The notes under the pieces: model-generated
The model's database searches: none
Seen by the model: the letters and a program-made list of their open reading frames with translations, nothing else
Told to the model about the DNA's origin: nothing
In this document: positions 1 through 11,071 of the stretch, piece by piece
How positions within the stretch are numbered: the first letter of the stretch is position 1
How the letters are laid out: each line of letters opens with the position of its first letter
DNA from: Perkinsus olseni
Lineage: Eukaryota; Perkinsozoa; Perkinsida; Perkinsidae
Reading direction: 5' to 3'
DNA length: 64,000 nucleotides
Assembly: GCA_013115135.1 (NCBI GenBank)
Contig: JABANP010000013.1
Location: 1 to 64,000, forward strand
Position numbers and translations under genes: made by a program

Positions 1-245
1 ACTGCGGGGACTGGGAGAAAGGGACGGTTATGGCACACCTGAACAGTGCATGTGTCACGTGCCTCTGTTGAGGACGACAGGCCAAGGAGCAACGCCGGCC
101 CGTCTGCCATTGCACCGGAGTGCTGGGCGTGCGAACACGCAAGCACCCAAGTCCCGACCCACTGCCGATCGGCAACTAAGGAGGGAGCGTTCGCAGGCCC
201 TGCACAGAACGGTGATAACCCCCCATCCTCCCGACTTACTGCCGG

Positions 246-1331
246 TTAGGAACTCCATACCTTCGAGACTTGAACAGCTATGTGCGGAAGCTCGTCAGTG
301 GCGTCACGTAAATAGCTGGTAACTAACGTTTGTGTACCAGACCAACGCCCCAGTAGGGCGATCTCTTCTAGTGGCATGCCACGGCGAAAAGCTATCAGAG
401 CTCCAGACCTTCGCATGCAATGAGGGGTGCAGCGGGGAAGTTCTCCCATGAGATTGAAGAGAACGTCACGAAGACACGAAGGGAAGGTAGCGGTGATCTC
501 AGCCGGGAATAGCCTGGCTGTGGGAGAGTAACTGGGAGACTTCGACATCCATTGTCGGAGGTTATGCACCGCACATAAAGCTGAGGTACAGGAAGGTGAC
601 AGAGTGGATACGCCGCTTGGGCACGCCAGGGGGACAATACGACCGACACCGCATTGATCAGTTTTGCTCGCCCTAATGTGTAAATGAAGCGCAGAAGGAG
701 TGAATTCGAGATCTTTGGTGGTAAGAGCTCCCAATTCGCCAATACGCAGCAGACCGACCGTGCCGACCAAAAACATAGTACTATGGGCCGACGACAGACG
801 CTGGCGAACAGCGGTCACTTGCTCAATGGTAAGGGTATGCGCTCGTAAAACTTTACCTTTTCCCAAAATCTTAGCTGCTGAACGGAGAGCAAGAGTGACC
901 CAAAAGTCGGTAGTGGGAATAGTTGCGAAACCAGATATAGTAGCTTTATTTTTTACGTGAGTGAGGTACCGCAGTACCGTATTGTAGGCATAGTCCGCTT
1001 GAACCATAGAGTATATATAAGTACATAGCGACTCACGTGTCAAAGGCAACGACCCGACTGACGAAGCTGAAGTAACCTGCTGGTAGAGGGACCACGCAGA
1101 CTTCATTTGTGACAGAGTACCCTTTGCGTAACCCTGAAGGCAAAAGGCAGATAGCTTATGTTGAGTCAAAGTCGCTGCTGTAGCGACTGCTGTTGTATTT
1201 CGCGAACGCTTCTGCGTGCGAGACCGCTTCTTGCGACCGCGAGGCTGATCAGGCTTGGTCGACACCGATGCCTGCTGAAAACAAGACAACGGGGTCCACT
1301 GCAGAGAAGGCAGCACCGTCCACTTGACCAT
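246..1331 (-). CDS. Tyrosine recombinase of the retrotransposon
   Basis: 361 residues. The protein would integrate the circular DNA copy of the element by strand exchange through a covalent phosphotyrosine, without a target-site duplication. The C-terminal half carries the family signature in order: an arginine in LLRIGELGAL, a lysine in ASKTDQ, the H-x-x-R box in PHCMRRSG, a GRW tryptophan, and the nucleophilic tyrosine in TSYLRD. The N-terminal ~70 residues are basic and then become helical, like a core-binding domain. It is the last frame of the element, 167 nt downstream of the RT frame. No frameshift or stop is seen. A stand-alone Crypton-type recombinase is excluded by the linked RT frame. 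Confidence 0.88.
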   Translation of the reverse strand: MVKWTVLPSLQWTPLSCFQQASVSTKPDQPRGRKKRSRTQKRSRNTTAVATAATLTQHKLSAFCLQGYAKGTLSQMKSAWSLYQQVTSASSVGSLPLTRESLCTYIYSMVQADYAYNTVLRYLTHVKNKATISGFATIPTTDFWVTLALRSAAKILGKGKVLRAHTLTIEQVTAVRQRLSSAHSTMFLVGTVGLLRIGELGALTTKDLEFTPSALHLHIRASKTDQCGVGRIVPLACPSGVSTLSPSCTSALCAVHNLRQWMSKSPSYSPTARLFPAEITATFPSCLRDVLFNLMGELPRCTPHCMRRSGALIAFRRGMPLEEIALLGRWSGTQTLVTSYLRDATDELPHIAVQVSKVWSS

Positions 1332-1498
1332 AGGATTTGGTTAGGGAAAAACCACAAACGAACTGCTGGGATCCTCCGAGGGCTTGATGATATCGATGGC
1401 ATAATTGCAAAGGTTAATGAATTGTCAAGGACGGCATGACCGACTCTGCGACATACTACTCAACAGCTGAAAGGTGGAGCGAAACTGTAGTAGAACGA

Positions 1499-3808
1499 TC
1501 ACTGTAGTGAACCAGGAAAGGAAAAATCAGGATGGACTTGTCTCCAGCAGGGAAGAACTGGAGTTGGAAGCTGCCTAGACAAAGAATCAGCAAGCCAGTT
1601 CTCAGAACCACTCAAGTAAACAGTGTTCAAAACGAATCCAGAGCGAGCGAGGAGTTGTGCCATACTTCTAAGTAGCGCAGAAAGTGTTGAGCTGCGAGAA
1701 TAGAGCTTCGATAGGGCCCCGACGACCGATTGATTATCAGTGAAAAGAGGAAGTATGATGGGACTCCTGTCGCGCATCGTAGAGGACGAAGAAGGCCTGG
1801 AATCTAATGACGAAGCAAGCTCAAGTGACATGTTGATAGTTGCGGAGGCCGCTAACAACTCGAGCAACGTCATATCCGAGCTCGAAATAATGGTGGGAGA
1901 AGCAAGGAGCGTGGACCACGGACCCAGCGTCTCTGGAGAAACGGGCTGAGAAAAATACGAGCCTGTGTTGAAGAAAGAAACAAATCCACCGAGACCGAAA
2001 GTACTAGCATCGGAACAAGCTACGAGATGGCGAGCAGTGGACGAAGGACCGTAATCGACGAAAACTGGAAAGCGTAGAGACGAATCTCGAAGAACCGATA
2101 ACCAGAACTGAGAAACCTGGAAGCCCGAAGACGTCGTAGACAACGTGAGTGAGTGAAGAGAACGACGTTCGACCACACTGAGCAACGAAAAGTAAGGTTG
2201 GAGAAAGCTCTTCAGATAAGGCGCTATCTGTGTAACGAAGAGGAGACGCCCGGCTATGCGGGCTAGGGCGGACTTGGAGACCAGTCGAGACCGTAGAATA
2301 TCCATTAGCTGTTCACGGGCTCGAACGAGAATGCTGTCTCGTATATGCACATACAAATAAGAATTCTCGTAGGTAAAAACAAATCCGATATACTCAGTCG
2401 AAAGTTGGTGGAAGGAACACTTCCCCCAGGATAAGTCTATGCCTAGAACCCGCCATAGTAGAAGGCACAAAGACACGCACATGTCATACTCACAAGGAGG
2501 AATCGCCATCAGGCCATCATCAACATAGATAAGGCTGGCAAAAGGAAGATCCGGGGCGAAGCACTGGATTAGCTTCCGGAGGATGCGAATAACCGCTGCT
2601 GCAATTCTGCACCAATGGAAAGGCGCCAAACGAACGCCGAACGGTAACGCCCGGTGTTGGTAGGCTTTCCCGTTTACACGGACACACAACCTATGTACAT
2701 CGGATGGATGGACATACAAGTTTCGAAAAGCGGAAGCAACGTCATAGCCGAAGAAGACAGGGCTAGGATGACCCTGAGATGGAGATTGGCACCCGGGGTC
2801 TGACGCATCTGTCAAACAAGACAGGAGGTCACCTAAGCATCGCTGGACATCTCGCAAACGTGGCAGTGACACAGTTTCACATGCCCTCATATGAGCATTT
2901 AGCCCATTGCGACGAAAATCCTCGACAATACGATACTTTGGTGTTACTCCGTCTGGGCCTACCTTCTTAATCAACGCCATGCGGGCGAACACCCTCTCGG
3001 GATCAGAAGCCTCAGCATTTGATAACTGAATCATTCGGCCTTTCTGAACCTCCTCTAAAATAATACCCTCGGTGACAGAAGGATCCTCTTCCGCCGAGGT
3101 ATAGTTCGCCAAATTTCGTAAGCGGAGGAGTTGTAAGGCCTCGTCCTCTTTTCTCTTCGTATACTCAGGAAAAAGGCCGGTCTTGGGGATGGCATGATCG
3201 ACTCCAAGGGATACTCCCTCGTCAACCTGGTCGGCCAGGGACGTGTCGGGGTCGTGTAACGCCAAAATTAGCTTACGGAGAATATCAGCACGTACGGGTG
3301 CACCGCAATGTGCCTTCCGAGGCGAGCAGTGGAGGGCTGTAGCCAACGCTGCCTGGCACTCTGAGGCCGCGCAAGTGAGAGCTCGCTCCAACGACGACAC
3401 TTGTTCCTTCGAAGGTGTACCGTGAATGGACTGTACCAGGAGCTCGAGCTTATTCTTTTTGACACTATTAACAAAGATATCAGTTACCAGCTTGGTATCT
3501 GGTTGTTCAGAGTAGAGAGCTTCACTAGTGTGCTGACTAGGAAGACGAGCTCCCAGACCCGAGCCGTCGCGCAGGGGCTCCGCTGATACCGCTGAAAAAT
3601 GTTCTTTCCCCAAACTCGTTAGAGACTCAACATATCTCTGGAGAGATGGCAACATGGAACTGTCATTCTTCTCGACAGGGGAACGAGGGTCCTGACCACA
3701 CTCAGTAGGAGGTGGCAGGAAGGCAGACTCGGCTCGTCTACGGCGAGTGTAACGACGCCGCCGCTCAGTGGTACTGGTGCGGCTCCTCTCGCCGTGATGA
3801 GTAGTCAT
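1499..3808 (-). CDS. Reverse transcriptase-RNase H polyprotein of the retrotransposon
   Basis: 769 residues. It copies the element RNA into DNA and degrades the template. After a basic, probably disordered N-terminus, the RT palm shows FGYDVASAF (first catalytic aspartate), the PFGVRLAP segment, and the YVDDG active site followed by the GKCSF thumb-side motif. The RNase H domain follows, with CSDAST (Asp), LLELLA (Glu), FTDNQS (Asp) and WLADSLSR (final Asp). The frame ends about 30 residues after the last RNase H motif, so no methyltransferase domain is attached. All catalytic aspartates are present. The start methionine is the first in the frame, 148 nt downstream of the gag-like frame. Confidence 0.9.
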   Translation of the reverse strand: MTTHHGERSRTSTTERRRRYTRRRRAESAFLPPPTECGQDPRSPVEKNDSSMLPSLQRYVESLTSLGKEHFSAVSAEPLRDGSGLGARLPSQHTSEALYSEQPDTKLVTDIFVNSVKKNKLELLVQSIHGTPSKEQVSSLERALTCAASECQAALATALHCSPRKAHCGAPVRADILRKLILALHDPDTSLADQVDEGVSLGVDHAIPKTGLFPEYTKRKEDEALQLLRLRNLANYTSAEEDPSVTEGIILEEVQKGRMIQLSNAEASDPERVFARMALIKKVGPDGVTPKYRIVEDFRRNGLNAHMRACETVSLPRLRDVQRCLGDLLSCLTDASDPGCQSPSQGHPSPVFFGYDVASAFRNLYVHPSDVHRLCVRVNGKAYQHRALPFGVRLAPFHWCRIAAAVIRILRKLIQCFAPDLPFASLIYVDDGLMAIPPCEYDMCVSLCLLLWRVLGIDLSWGKCSFHQLSTEYIGFVFTYENSYLYVHIRDSILVRAREQLMDILRSRLVSKSALARIAGRLLFVTQIAPYLKSFLQPYFSLLSVVERRSLHSLTLSTTSSGFQVSQFWLSVLRDSSLRFPVFVDYGPSSTARHLVACSDASTFGLGGFVSFFNTGSYFSQPVSPETLGPWSTLLASPTIISSSDMTLLELLAASATINMSLELASSLDSRPSSSSTMRDRSPIILPLFTDNQSVVGALSKLYSRSSTLSALLRSMAQLLARSGFVLNTVYLSGSENWLADSLSRQLPTPVLPCWRQVHPDFSFPGSLQ

Positions 3809-3956
3809 TTGTGAAAAAAAAAAGGATTTAACAACCTGGAACAGAGGTGCAAAGCCCTTCTATGAAGGAACGCAAGCCACAGTGGCTCAGCCACTCATCC
3901 GACACTCTATAGGTGCACTTGGGAGAAACTACTGAGCTGTAGACTCCGAAGGTAGA

Positions 3957-5150
3957 CTACTTGTGAGAATTATCAGGTCGAGAAGGAATAGAAAAGGACA
4001 GCTTCGACGGTGGGCCTTGTCCAAAGGAAGGCGCGGCCGGACGCTTCGGGCCCTGCCGCGAGAATTTCCCGACGTGAGCAGCTTGAGTGCTACTATTCGC
4101 GGTGACAAATGTATTAGAGTTGCCTTGTGATTGACGAAGAGTACTGCGCGGCGCGGTCTGGCCGTTCATGGCAAGACCAACAGCTTCCGACGCTTTGGCA
4201 GACCAGAGGTCGAAAGACTTATAACACTGTGCCAGACTCCGTGTACCACTCCGACAAGTAGCATCTATCGCTTGTCGAACGGACTTGTCAACACAAGCAG
4301 CCACCGACCAATTATATTCTGCCGCGTACCATAGGATACGCTCATGGAAGGCTAACATATCCAGAAAGGAAATATACCCAGCGTCGTCGCTCTCGGAACT
4401 GCTGTCCGAAGCCTCGGACTCTCCTTGTATATCGGGTGTCTTGGCAGAGGACGACTCAGCTTCTTGAACCACCAGAACCGCCACCGAATAGATGATGAAA
4501 GCCCTGGACCATTTAGCACTGAAATTCTTGATGGGCTTCGCTCTGCTCTTTTCCTCATCCGTAGTGGAAGGAAGTAGCTTCCTAACTAGGACGGGGTTAC
4601 CATCGAAATCCTCGGCCAGGCTGCTAGCTTCGAAAGTGGAACTAGAGCTATTAAAATATTTGTCGAAGTCAATGTAAGCCGACGGATTCAAGTACAAAGC
4701 CTCGAGAAGTCGTTGAGGTGGAACCAAAGACGACGGAAACTCGGCTCTGCCCAGTCTCGCAGACAGTGACTTCATCGCGCGAATAAAAGTACGACGATGA
4801 CGAGAGGCCTTCGAACCAGCTTTTCCGGCCGGAGCCGAGGACTGCTGCTGATTGATCTGCTGTGAGGCCAAGAGGGCTTGATGATTGAGTTGAGCTTCAG
4901 CTTCATCACGCGCTGCTTGAAGGAGTGATGCTACTGTCCCTTTCCAAACTGAATTGGTCGTCCCTTCGGGGGCCGCAATGGCTGTCGTCGCGGCTCCGAT
5001 CAGTCCGGGAGCAAGGGAAGCGAGAGACCTAGCTTTTGTTACTTGACTAGAAACAAGAAACTCGTGTAACTTCAGGACAGTGTCCTCGGATTCACAAACC
5101 GCTCGCAGCACCTCGAAGATGTCGTCATTCTGGACCTCGTCACCGGGCAT
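3957..5150 (-). CDS. Gag-like structural protein of the retrotransposon
   Basis: 397 residues, first frame of the element. The role as nucleocapsid protein is inferred from position, since gag-type proteins diverge too fast to recognise. What is visible: an acidic N-terminus, an Ala/Gln-rich helical segment near residues 85-110 followed by a basic SRHRR patch, a Ser/Glu/Asp-rich acidic stretch around residues 240-255, a Trp/Tyr-containing segment near residue 275 (ILWYAAEYNW), and a basic, Pro/Gly/Ser-rich tail. No CCHC zinc knuckle is seen, as in many DIRS-type gag proteins. Confidence 0.7.
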   Translation of the reverse strand: MPGDEVQNDDIFEVLRAVCESEDTVLKLHEFLVSSQVTKARSLASLAPGLIGAATTAIAAPEGTTNSVWKGTVASLLQAARDEAEAQLNHQALLASQQINQQQSSAPAGKAGSKASRHRRTFIRAMKSLSARLGRAEFPSSLVPPQRLLEALYLNPSAYIDFDKYFNSSSSTFEASSLAEDFDGNPVLVRKLLPSTTDEEKSRAKPIKNFSAKWSRAFIIYSVAVLVVQEAESSSAKTPDIQGESEASDSSSESDDAGYISFLDMLAFHERILWYAAEYNWSVAACVDKSVRQAIDATCRSGTRSLAQCYKSFDLWSAKASEAVGLAMNGQTAPRSTLRQSQGNSNTFVTANSSTQAAHVGKFSRQGPKRPAAPSFGQGPPSKLSFSIPSRPDNSHK

Positions 5151-5878
5151 GACTATAGCAAACTATCGTACGACAAACAACGCTAGAACGAAAAACAACT
5201 AAAGAGGAATGATTCCTAACCATTACTCGGGAAAATGACGCGCTTTTCAAAGAGTGAGACTTCATTTGCACTAATTAATTAACGTTAGTTCGCAACGCGA
5301 CACTCTGGGCCGGTGGCAAAGAGAAGATGAATGAATGTAGCCGTATGAAACGAGGGTTGATGCCTCTCTGAGGGAGGTCAACTCTGAAGACTCATCACTA
5401 CGAAAACGAAACGCGACACATCATTGTCGATGATTACTGTGGAATCATGACGGAACACGTGTTACAACAGCGCTGTTATTAGCCACGACCTCAATTTGTG
5501 AGGACAAAGGTCAAAGGGCGGGGGAAAGCTCTAAGGGAATTCCACCCGGGAAGGCAGCGGGCAGGTCACGCGGAATGTCGCAGACCCGCTCACGCCGACG
5601 TAGCATAGAGAAACTGAGAAGAGAGGCAGTTGGAAGGTGGTTCACGCGTCTCCGCAGGACCACTCCTCGCGACTGCCATGCACAACTTACCACTCCAGAA
5701 ATCGGTGATCGTAACGCAGCTAGAACAAGTATCATCATCGGAAACGACTAGCTTAAGTAGTGCAGGATTGTGTGACTACGTCCCCTGCCGCGATGGTTTC
5801 ACCCTCAGTAAAGCCTGCGGCCTTCCTTGCACAGGATTCGGAGACCCGTAGCACATAGCTGCGAGCAACAACAAAAAA
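5151..5878. other. Spacer between retrotransposon and carbonic anhydrase 1
   Basis: No convincing gene. This should contain the 5' terminal region of the retrotransposon. I compared it by eye with bases 1-245 for direct or inverted terminal repeats and found none. Small palindromes are present, for example around 5474. Confidence 0.4.
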
Positions 5879-6916
5879 TCAAACCGTGAATTTTTCACTG
5901 ACAGGGGGAGAGCAACCTACAGCTTCGAGTTCGGGAAAAAGTAAGATATCACATGTCTCCAACTGGGTAGGTTCGAAGCAATAACCATCATCCTTATGAT
6001 AAAGACCATAACATACTCCATTGCCTTTACAGTAAGAGCCGTACTTAGAATCACCACAGGATGACAGACCATCACATACACGATGACAATAAAGGTTCAC
6101 CTCCTCCTTCAAGCCTTCGGTTATATAAATCTTACGACCGTTCAATGGTTGAGCATCTCTATAGTTGGGGGCGATGACATCTCCATCGGGGCCAACAGCA
6201 GACCTGAGCATCTTCATCTGATCCTCACTCATTGTCATTGTCGTCTTCGCCACATGCCAAAGAAGATTCTCATCACAGGTAGGTGTGGTGAGGGAACCAT
6301 CATAACCAAAGAACTTTGTACCCGCATCCTCGGGGATTAAACCGTACAAGTCGATGGAATCAACAGTGTCGCTACCGGTCTTCACGGCTTCGTGAATCTT
6401 CTCAACCTCAGGGTTGGCGTCACCAATCGCAAAGAAGACGCCCAAGACAGCCAGGCCACCAGCCTTCCCCTTAGCATCCCCGACACTTCCATATTTCTCA
6501 TTGTAATGAACAAAGTGAACTTCCATCGGATAGGCCATACCTTCGAGTAGATGTTCGCTGCCTGACTCGTCGGTCAAACCCCAATGAGCGTGGAAATGAT
6601 CCAAAACGAAGGTATCATCTTGATATTCACGAACGTTAGCAATATCGTATCTCTTGGCACCATCATCGGTTGACACGTCAATGCCATGATCCGAAACACT
6701 TAAAGTAGGACGACCTATGACACCATAATTGATTCGCAGATCTTCTAAAATAACGGACTGGTCGACAGCAGCGGTCTCAATGGATATCGGCGATTGAGAT
6801 TTGCCTTCGGCACACATACCAGGCCAGGCAGACTGATCTTCATAGGACCAATCAGAACCAGTAGCAGCCAATGCGATCTGATACAGACCGATGGAGGCAA
6901 CGGCGAGGCACTTCAT
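5879..6916 (-). CDS. Secreted alpha-carbonic anhydrase, copy 1 (intact)
   Basis: 345 residues in one exon. Carbonic anhydrase interconverts CO2 and bicarbonate at a zinc ion. A signal peptide (residues 1-18) implies secretion. The zinc ligands are His109 and His111 in FHAHWG and His134 in MEVHFVHYN. Glu121 and the Thr210/Thr211 pair in SLTTPT correspond to the gatekeeper Glu106 and Thr199/Thr200 of human CA II. His77 in SDHG aligns approximately with the proton shuttle His64. Residues ~277-335 form an eight-cysteine tail that is not part of the alpha-CA fold. The last ~25 residues differ from the other three copies, and its flanks are unrelated to theirs, so it is the oldest or most isolated member of the array. 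Confidence 0.92.
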   Translation of the reverse strand: MKCLAVASIGLYQIALAATGSDWSYEDQSAWPGMCAEGKSQSPISIETAAVDQSVILEDLRINYGVIGRPTLSVSDHGIDVSTDDGAKRYDIANVREYQDDTFVLDHFHAHWGLTDESGSEHLLEGMAYPMEVHFVHYNEKYGSVGDAKGKAGGLAVLGVFFAIGDANPEVEKIHEAVKTGSDTVDSIDLYGLIPEDAGTKFFGYDGSLTTPTCDENLLWHVAKTTMTMSEDQMKMLRSAVGPDGDVIAPNYRDAQPLNGRKIYITEGLKEEVNLYCHRVCDGLSSCGDSKYGSYCKGNGVCYGLYHKDDGYCFEPTQLETCDILLFPELEAVGCSPPVSEKFTV

Positions 6917-9900
6917 GGGAGGAGAGGAAACAACTGGACAGTACAGCTTTCAAGGGGATCGCACCATCCCCTCTACGCGCAGTAGCGTTGAGAAACACTC
7001 ATGAGCTGGTTCACATGCAATATCCATTGGAAGCCACCGAACCCTGCTCGTGATACCGTACGCATTTGGTAAAACCAGAGCGATAATTTTGGAAAATGGC
7101 ACACGTCCCCAACCGTGAGTCACGGTCCGTGACTTGCCAGTCGCGGTCGGGCTTGCACGCATGCATCAGCACCAGCGAGAGGCAAAGACGGGAATGACTG
7201 GTGCTCTGGGCCGGCAGGTTTGCAAATAATCGTCTACCGTTGAGGGAACCGCCATATCACCATCACTTGAAGTATTCGTGCCGAAGAGGCCATGACAGGA
7301 TCGGCAACCGGGAAAACACCAATGTTCGGGGATGAACTCGTTCGAGAAAATTCTGATTCCATAGGGAGTCACGGTTGAATCGGCTAGTATACGATAACGC
7401 AATTGCACTCGAGCTCGGGCCTCAAAGCCGCTGACAGGCGAGACTCAGAAGGGGCAACGCTAAAGGAGACATACAGGGTATGAGAAAGGGGACGAGAAGC
7501 CAGTGAGATGTGGCACTCTAAGGCCTCCGCCAACTAGGATCTCGAGTTCTAGTACTTGGACAGCCTGGTGCCGAAGGCTGATACGGTATCAGTGATACCA
7601 ACGAGATCCGCACATCGACCTAATCCTCTCATGTACAGTTCAAGGAAACCCGCCCGGAAATGAAACATCGCATTGTGTTACGGCTGCAAGTTGCATCCTA
7701 ATGTACTGTTACTCATTATGCGCCGATCGTCTTGTGCATGCGTGCATAGCTTATTCCCCCCAAGAGACTAAGCTTAGAAGCAGGAAGTAGAAGACTTTAC
7801 ACTCCTTCTCGCCTTGCGTTGACTATGAGCAACAACGGAGAAGCAACATGTACGAAACTGGCTTCGCTTCGCCTGCATGAATCTCGGCCCACTCTTGGTC
7901 TTAGTTGGTGCACAGCTATGCGCATGCGTGCAGCCAGGGATAATCGGAGGTTTCTAGGTCCTCGGAGGGCAACTTCACGATGATGGGAGGTCGGTCCTCG
8001 GGGAAGAGTAGGGTTGGACTCAACGGTCCTTCTCACGCACAGTCGTTTAGATTGTGCGAAGTTGTTGCCTCTGCTACTGGTTCTTTGTCACTGAATCATT
8101 CTCGTAGATCTCTTTTGTCTGCTAGGCTACTCTTCGATTGTCGTTGCGTTTCTCTAGTAGTGGATAGGTAACAACTTGTGGCAGGAGGATCTGCCTGCTC
8201 CTGTTGGCCAGTGTTCTAGCTGCGAGATATCGATTGTTCGCTATATGTAAATCGACTCCGTTCGGCCTTACTTGCTGCTTTAACTTTTTGCTGTGCGGCC
8301 CGTGCGTGCAAGGTAGACAGATAGACAGTATTTGGCGGGCGCGATAGTGTTAAGCGCAGCTTGTATGTGTATGCGTCAAAGGATCGATTGCATTTAGAGT
8401 CTTTCGTGGATTCTTTTGTGGATTACAGTTGGCCCGTCTGCCAACTCGTCAGCAACAGCTCAACTATTATCTGATATCCGTATTGCCTCGGGGATTGTGT
8501 TACCAGAGTCACTGGCATCGACTACCTCATTCGACGTCTCGATCACGTTGAAGATATCCGCCCACAAACTGCTGGTCAAACGATCGCACGCATGCGCAAC
8601 ATGTCACGCACTTGTCTCCAATGGCGCTTACAGTTGGTCGGTACAGGCTACTTAATGGAGATTTCCGTTGGGGTTGAGATAGTGTCGGGTGCCCGGTGAT
8701 GATCTGCTTGAACTGCTACCAGTTGCTGGAGAACCCGAGTTCGTTCAGCTGGCCACTAGCCCGCTGTGGATGAGAATAGAATAGAGGCAGCGTGCCCCAC
8801 TGATACAGCAACGCCATATTGTTACGCTGAGCTTGATCGATTCATCTCGCAAGCTCCCTCTGGCCTTGTGTTGCACGTATGAGTGAGAAGACTACAACAA
8901 ATATTGCACTAGTTTCTGTCTGTCTAGGGCGGAACATCGAGACCAGATCCTTCGAGTCCACATCTTTACTAGCTGGATAGATCTCCCAGTAGATGTGGGC
9001 CAAGGAACTAGCGGCAGTAGCCTAGTAGTACTAGACTAATACTCTCAGCTTCAACGACTATGAGTGTTCGAGACGTGGTCATTATAAACGACTCGGTTGT
9101 GATGATCGAAACGCGTCACGATCCGCGGCTGAACCAAGGAAGCCTACTTCCACCCACTTGAAGGTACATGACGAATCCTTCTGTTCCAGCGCAGTGGGAT
9201 GATTGTAAGTTACAATCATCCATCGTTACAATTTGTAACAGACTTGCCACCGCCCCTGGAGGGAAGAGGAGTAAAAAAGTATTCAATGGATCGTTCACAC
9301 CAACGCACACCAGCGGGCAAACCTTAGCGCAGCTGCGGCAACTGTGGTACGGGCTAAGCTGATACGATAGTCCTCGCTGCGGGTTCCTCGCGGATCATCT
9401 TCGTCCTCGTTTAAAGACATTTCTCAATCGACTGGTTTGTCAAGCTCCACGGAAGCGATGCGGGATCACTGGCATGAGGCTCACAAAGGAACGCGAACAT
9501 GAACGTGTCAGGCGCCGAACCGCTAGACGACCAGCGAGATGACGATATCCTTAAGAAGATGCTTGACGGTTATCCCGACACACAGGCCGGCAGCCACAAC
9601 GAGGGTCCAAATGGGGCGTATAAAAATCGTACAGTTCTTCGAATCCGAGGCCGGAGGCAGGCGACCCGATAACCGGCCTGCCCAGGTTTCCTAGCGCAGC
9701 GGCGACGCTAGATTGGTACAGATCCGCAAGCGAGAGATGCATGGTTTAAGGCAATAAGCCGCAAACCTAGACCCTTTTTCGGAGAGGTTGCTCGGTAGAT
9801 GAGGACATCAATGAACAACTCAGGACCGGGTCCGAAGATTACCCAGGCAGCGGCAAGCTACGTACTCGCCAGGCACGACCTGTAGCAATAGCAACTCGTT

Positions 9901-10043
9901 ATTAGCAAAGCATGACGATTATAACTCAACAAGATTTCGGGATGGCTACACGAAATACCTTCACCATTAAAATCAATTAGGAGAATAGAAGGCACGTCAG
10001 AGGAGAGGCTACTCATGTGATCTACATCATATCAAGAGTCAAA
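6917..10043. other. Intergenic, carbonic anhydrase 1 to 2
   Basis: About 3.1 kb without a gene I can support; only short, low-complexity frames on both strands. Small perfect palindromes are scattered through it (near 7118 and 7570), and the strongest pair sits at 9198-9239. A short minus-strand frame at 7166-7408 has a protein-like composition but no recognisable motif. Confidence 0.5.
9198..9239. repeat. Two adjacent perfect palindromes
   Basis: The first has 12-bp arms (GGATGATTGTAA and its complement) around one central base, 9198-9222. The second, 9225-9239, has 7-bp arms (GTTACAA) around one base and shares the TTACAA core. Both would extrude as hairpins. Function unknown. Confidence 0.75.
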
Positions 10044-11071
10044 TTAAATAGTGAACCCGGTCGTGTAGGGAGAGCACATAACGGGTTCGAGCACGGAATC
10101 ATCACAAGTGTCGGACTCAGTAGGTTGGAAGCAATAACCATCATCCTTATGATAAAGACCAAAACATACTCCATTGCCTTTACAGTAAGAGCCGTACTTA
10201 GAATCACCACAGGATGACAGACCATCACATACACGATGACAATAAAGGTTCACCTCCTCCTTCAAGCCTTCGGTTATATAAATCTTACGACCGTTCAATG
10301 GTTGAGCATCTCTATAGTTGGGGGGCGATGACATCTCCATCGGGGGCCAACAGCAGACCTGAGCATCTTCATCTGATCCTCACTCATTGTCATTGTCGTC
10401 TTCGCCACATGCCAAAGAAGATTCTCATCACAGGTAGGTGTGGTGAGGGAACCATCATAACCAAAGAACTTTGTACCCGCATCCTCGGGGATTAAACCGT
10501 ACAAGTCGATGGAGTCAACAGTGTCGCTACCGGTCTTCACAGCTTCGAGAATCTTCTCAACTTCAGGGTTGGCGTCACCAATCTCAAAGAAGACGCCCAA
10601 GACAGCCAGGCCACCAGCCTTCCCCTTAGCATCCCCGACACTTCCATATTTCTCGTTGTAATGAACAAAGTGAACTTCCATCGGATAGGCCATACCTTCG
10701 AGTAGATGTTCGCTGCCCGACTCGTCGGTCAAACCCCAATGAGCGTGGAAACCATCCAAGACGAAGGTATCATCTTGATATTCACGAACGTTAGCAATAT
10801 TGTATCCCTTGGCACCATCAGCGGTTGATACGTCAATGCCATGATCCGAAACACTCAAAGTAGGACGACCTATGACACCATAATTGATTTGAAGATCTTC
10901 CAAGATAACCGACTGGTCGACAGCAGCGGTCTCAATGGATATCGGCGATTGAGATTTACCCTCGGCACACATACCAGGCCAGGCAGACTGATCATCATAG
11001 GACCAATCAGAACCAGTAGCAGCCAATGCGATCTGATACAGACCGATGGAGGCAACGGTGAAGCACTTCAT
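10044..11071 (-). pseudogene. Alpha-carbonic anhydrase, copy 2 (frameshifted)
   Basis: Nearly identical to copy 1 through the catalytic domain. Signal peptide, zinc ligands (FHAHWG, EVHFVHYN), LTTPT and the His in SDHG are all kept. The residue just before FHAHWG is Gly instead of His. Two single-base insertions in G runs, 17 nt apart (about 10321-10346), shift the frame by two and cause early termination, while the cysteine-rich tail remains open in another frame. Both insertions are in homopolymers, so this is either a recent pseudogene or assembly error. The start is the ATG before the signal peptide, not the longer upstream reading. Confidence 0.8.

Larger units (their letters stand above)
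246..5150 (-). mobile_element. Tyrosine-recombinase (DIRS/Ngaro-type) retrotransposon, internal region
   Basis: Three long, non-overlapping open frames lie head to tail on the minus strand in the order gag-like, reverse transcriptase-RNase H, tyrosine recombinase. That order, with a recombinase instead of a DDE integrase, defines the DIRS order of retrotransposons. No DNA methyltransferase domain follows RNase H, which argues for a Ngaro/VIPER-like layout rather than classical DIRS or PAT; this subclass call is inference. All frames are uninterrupted, so the copy looks young. I could not find the terminal or split direct repeats in the flanks (1-245 and 5151-5878), so the exact ends are unknown and the 3' end may lie outside the window. 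Confidence 0.85.
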
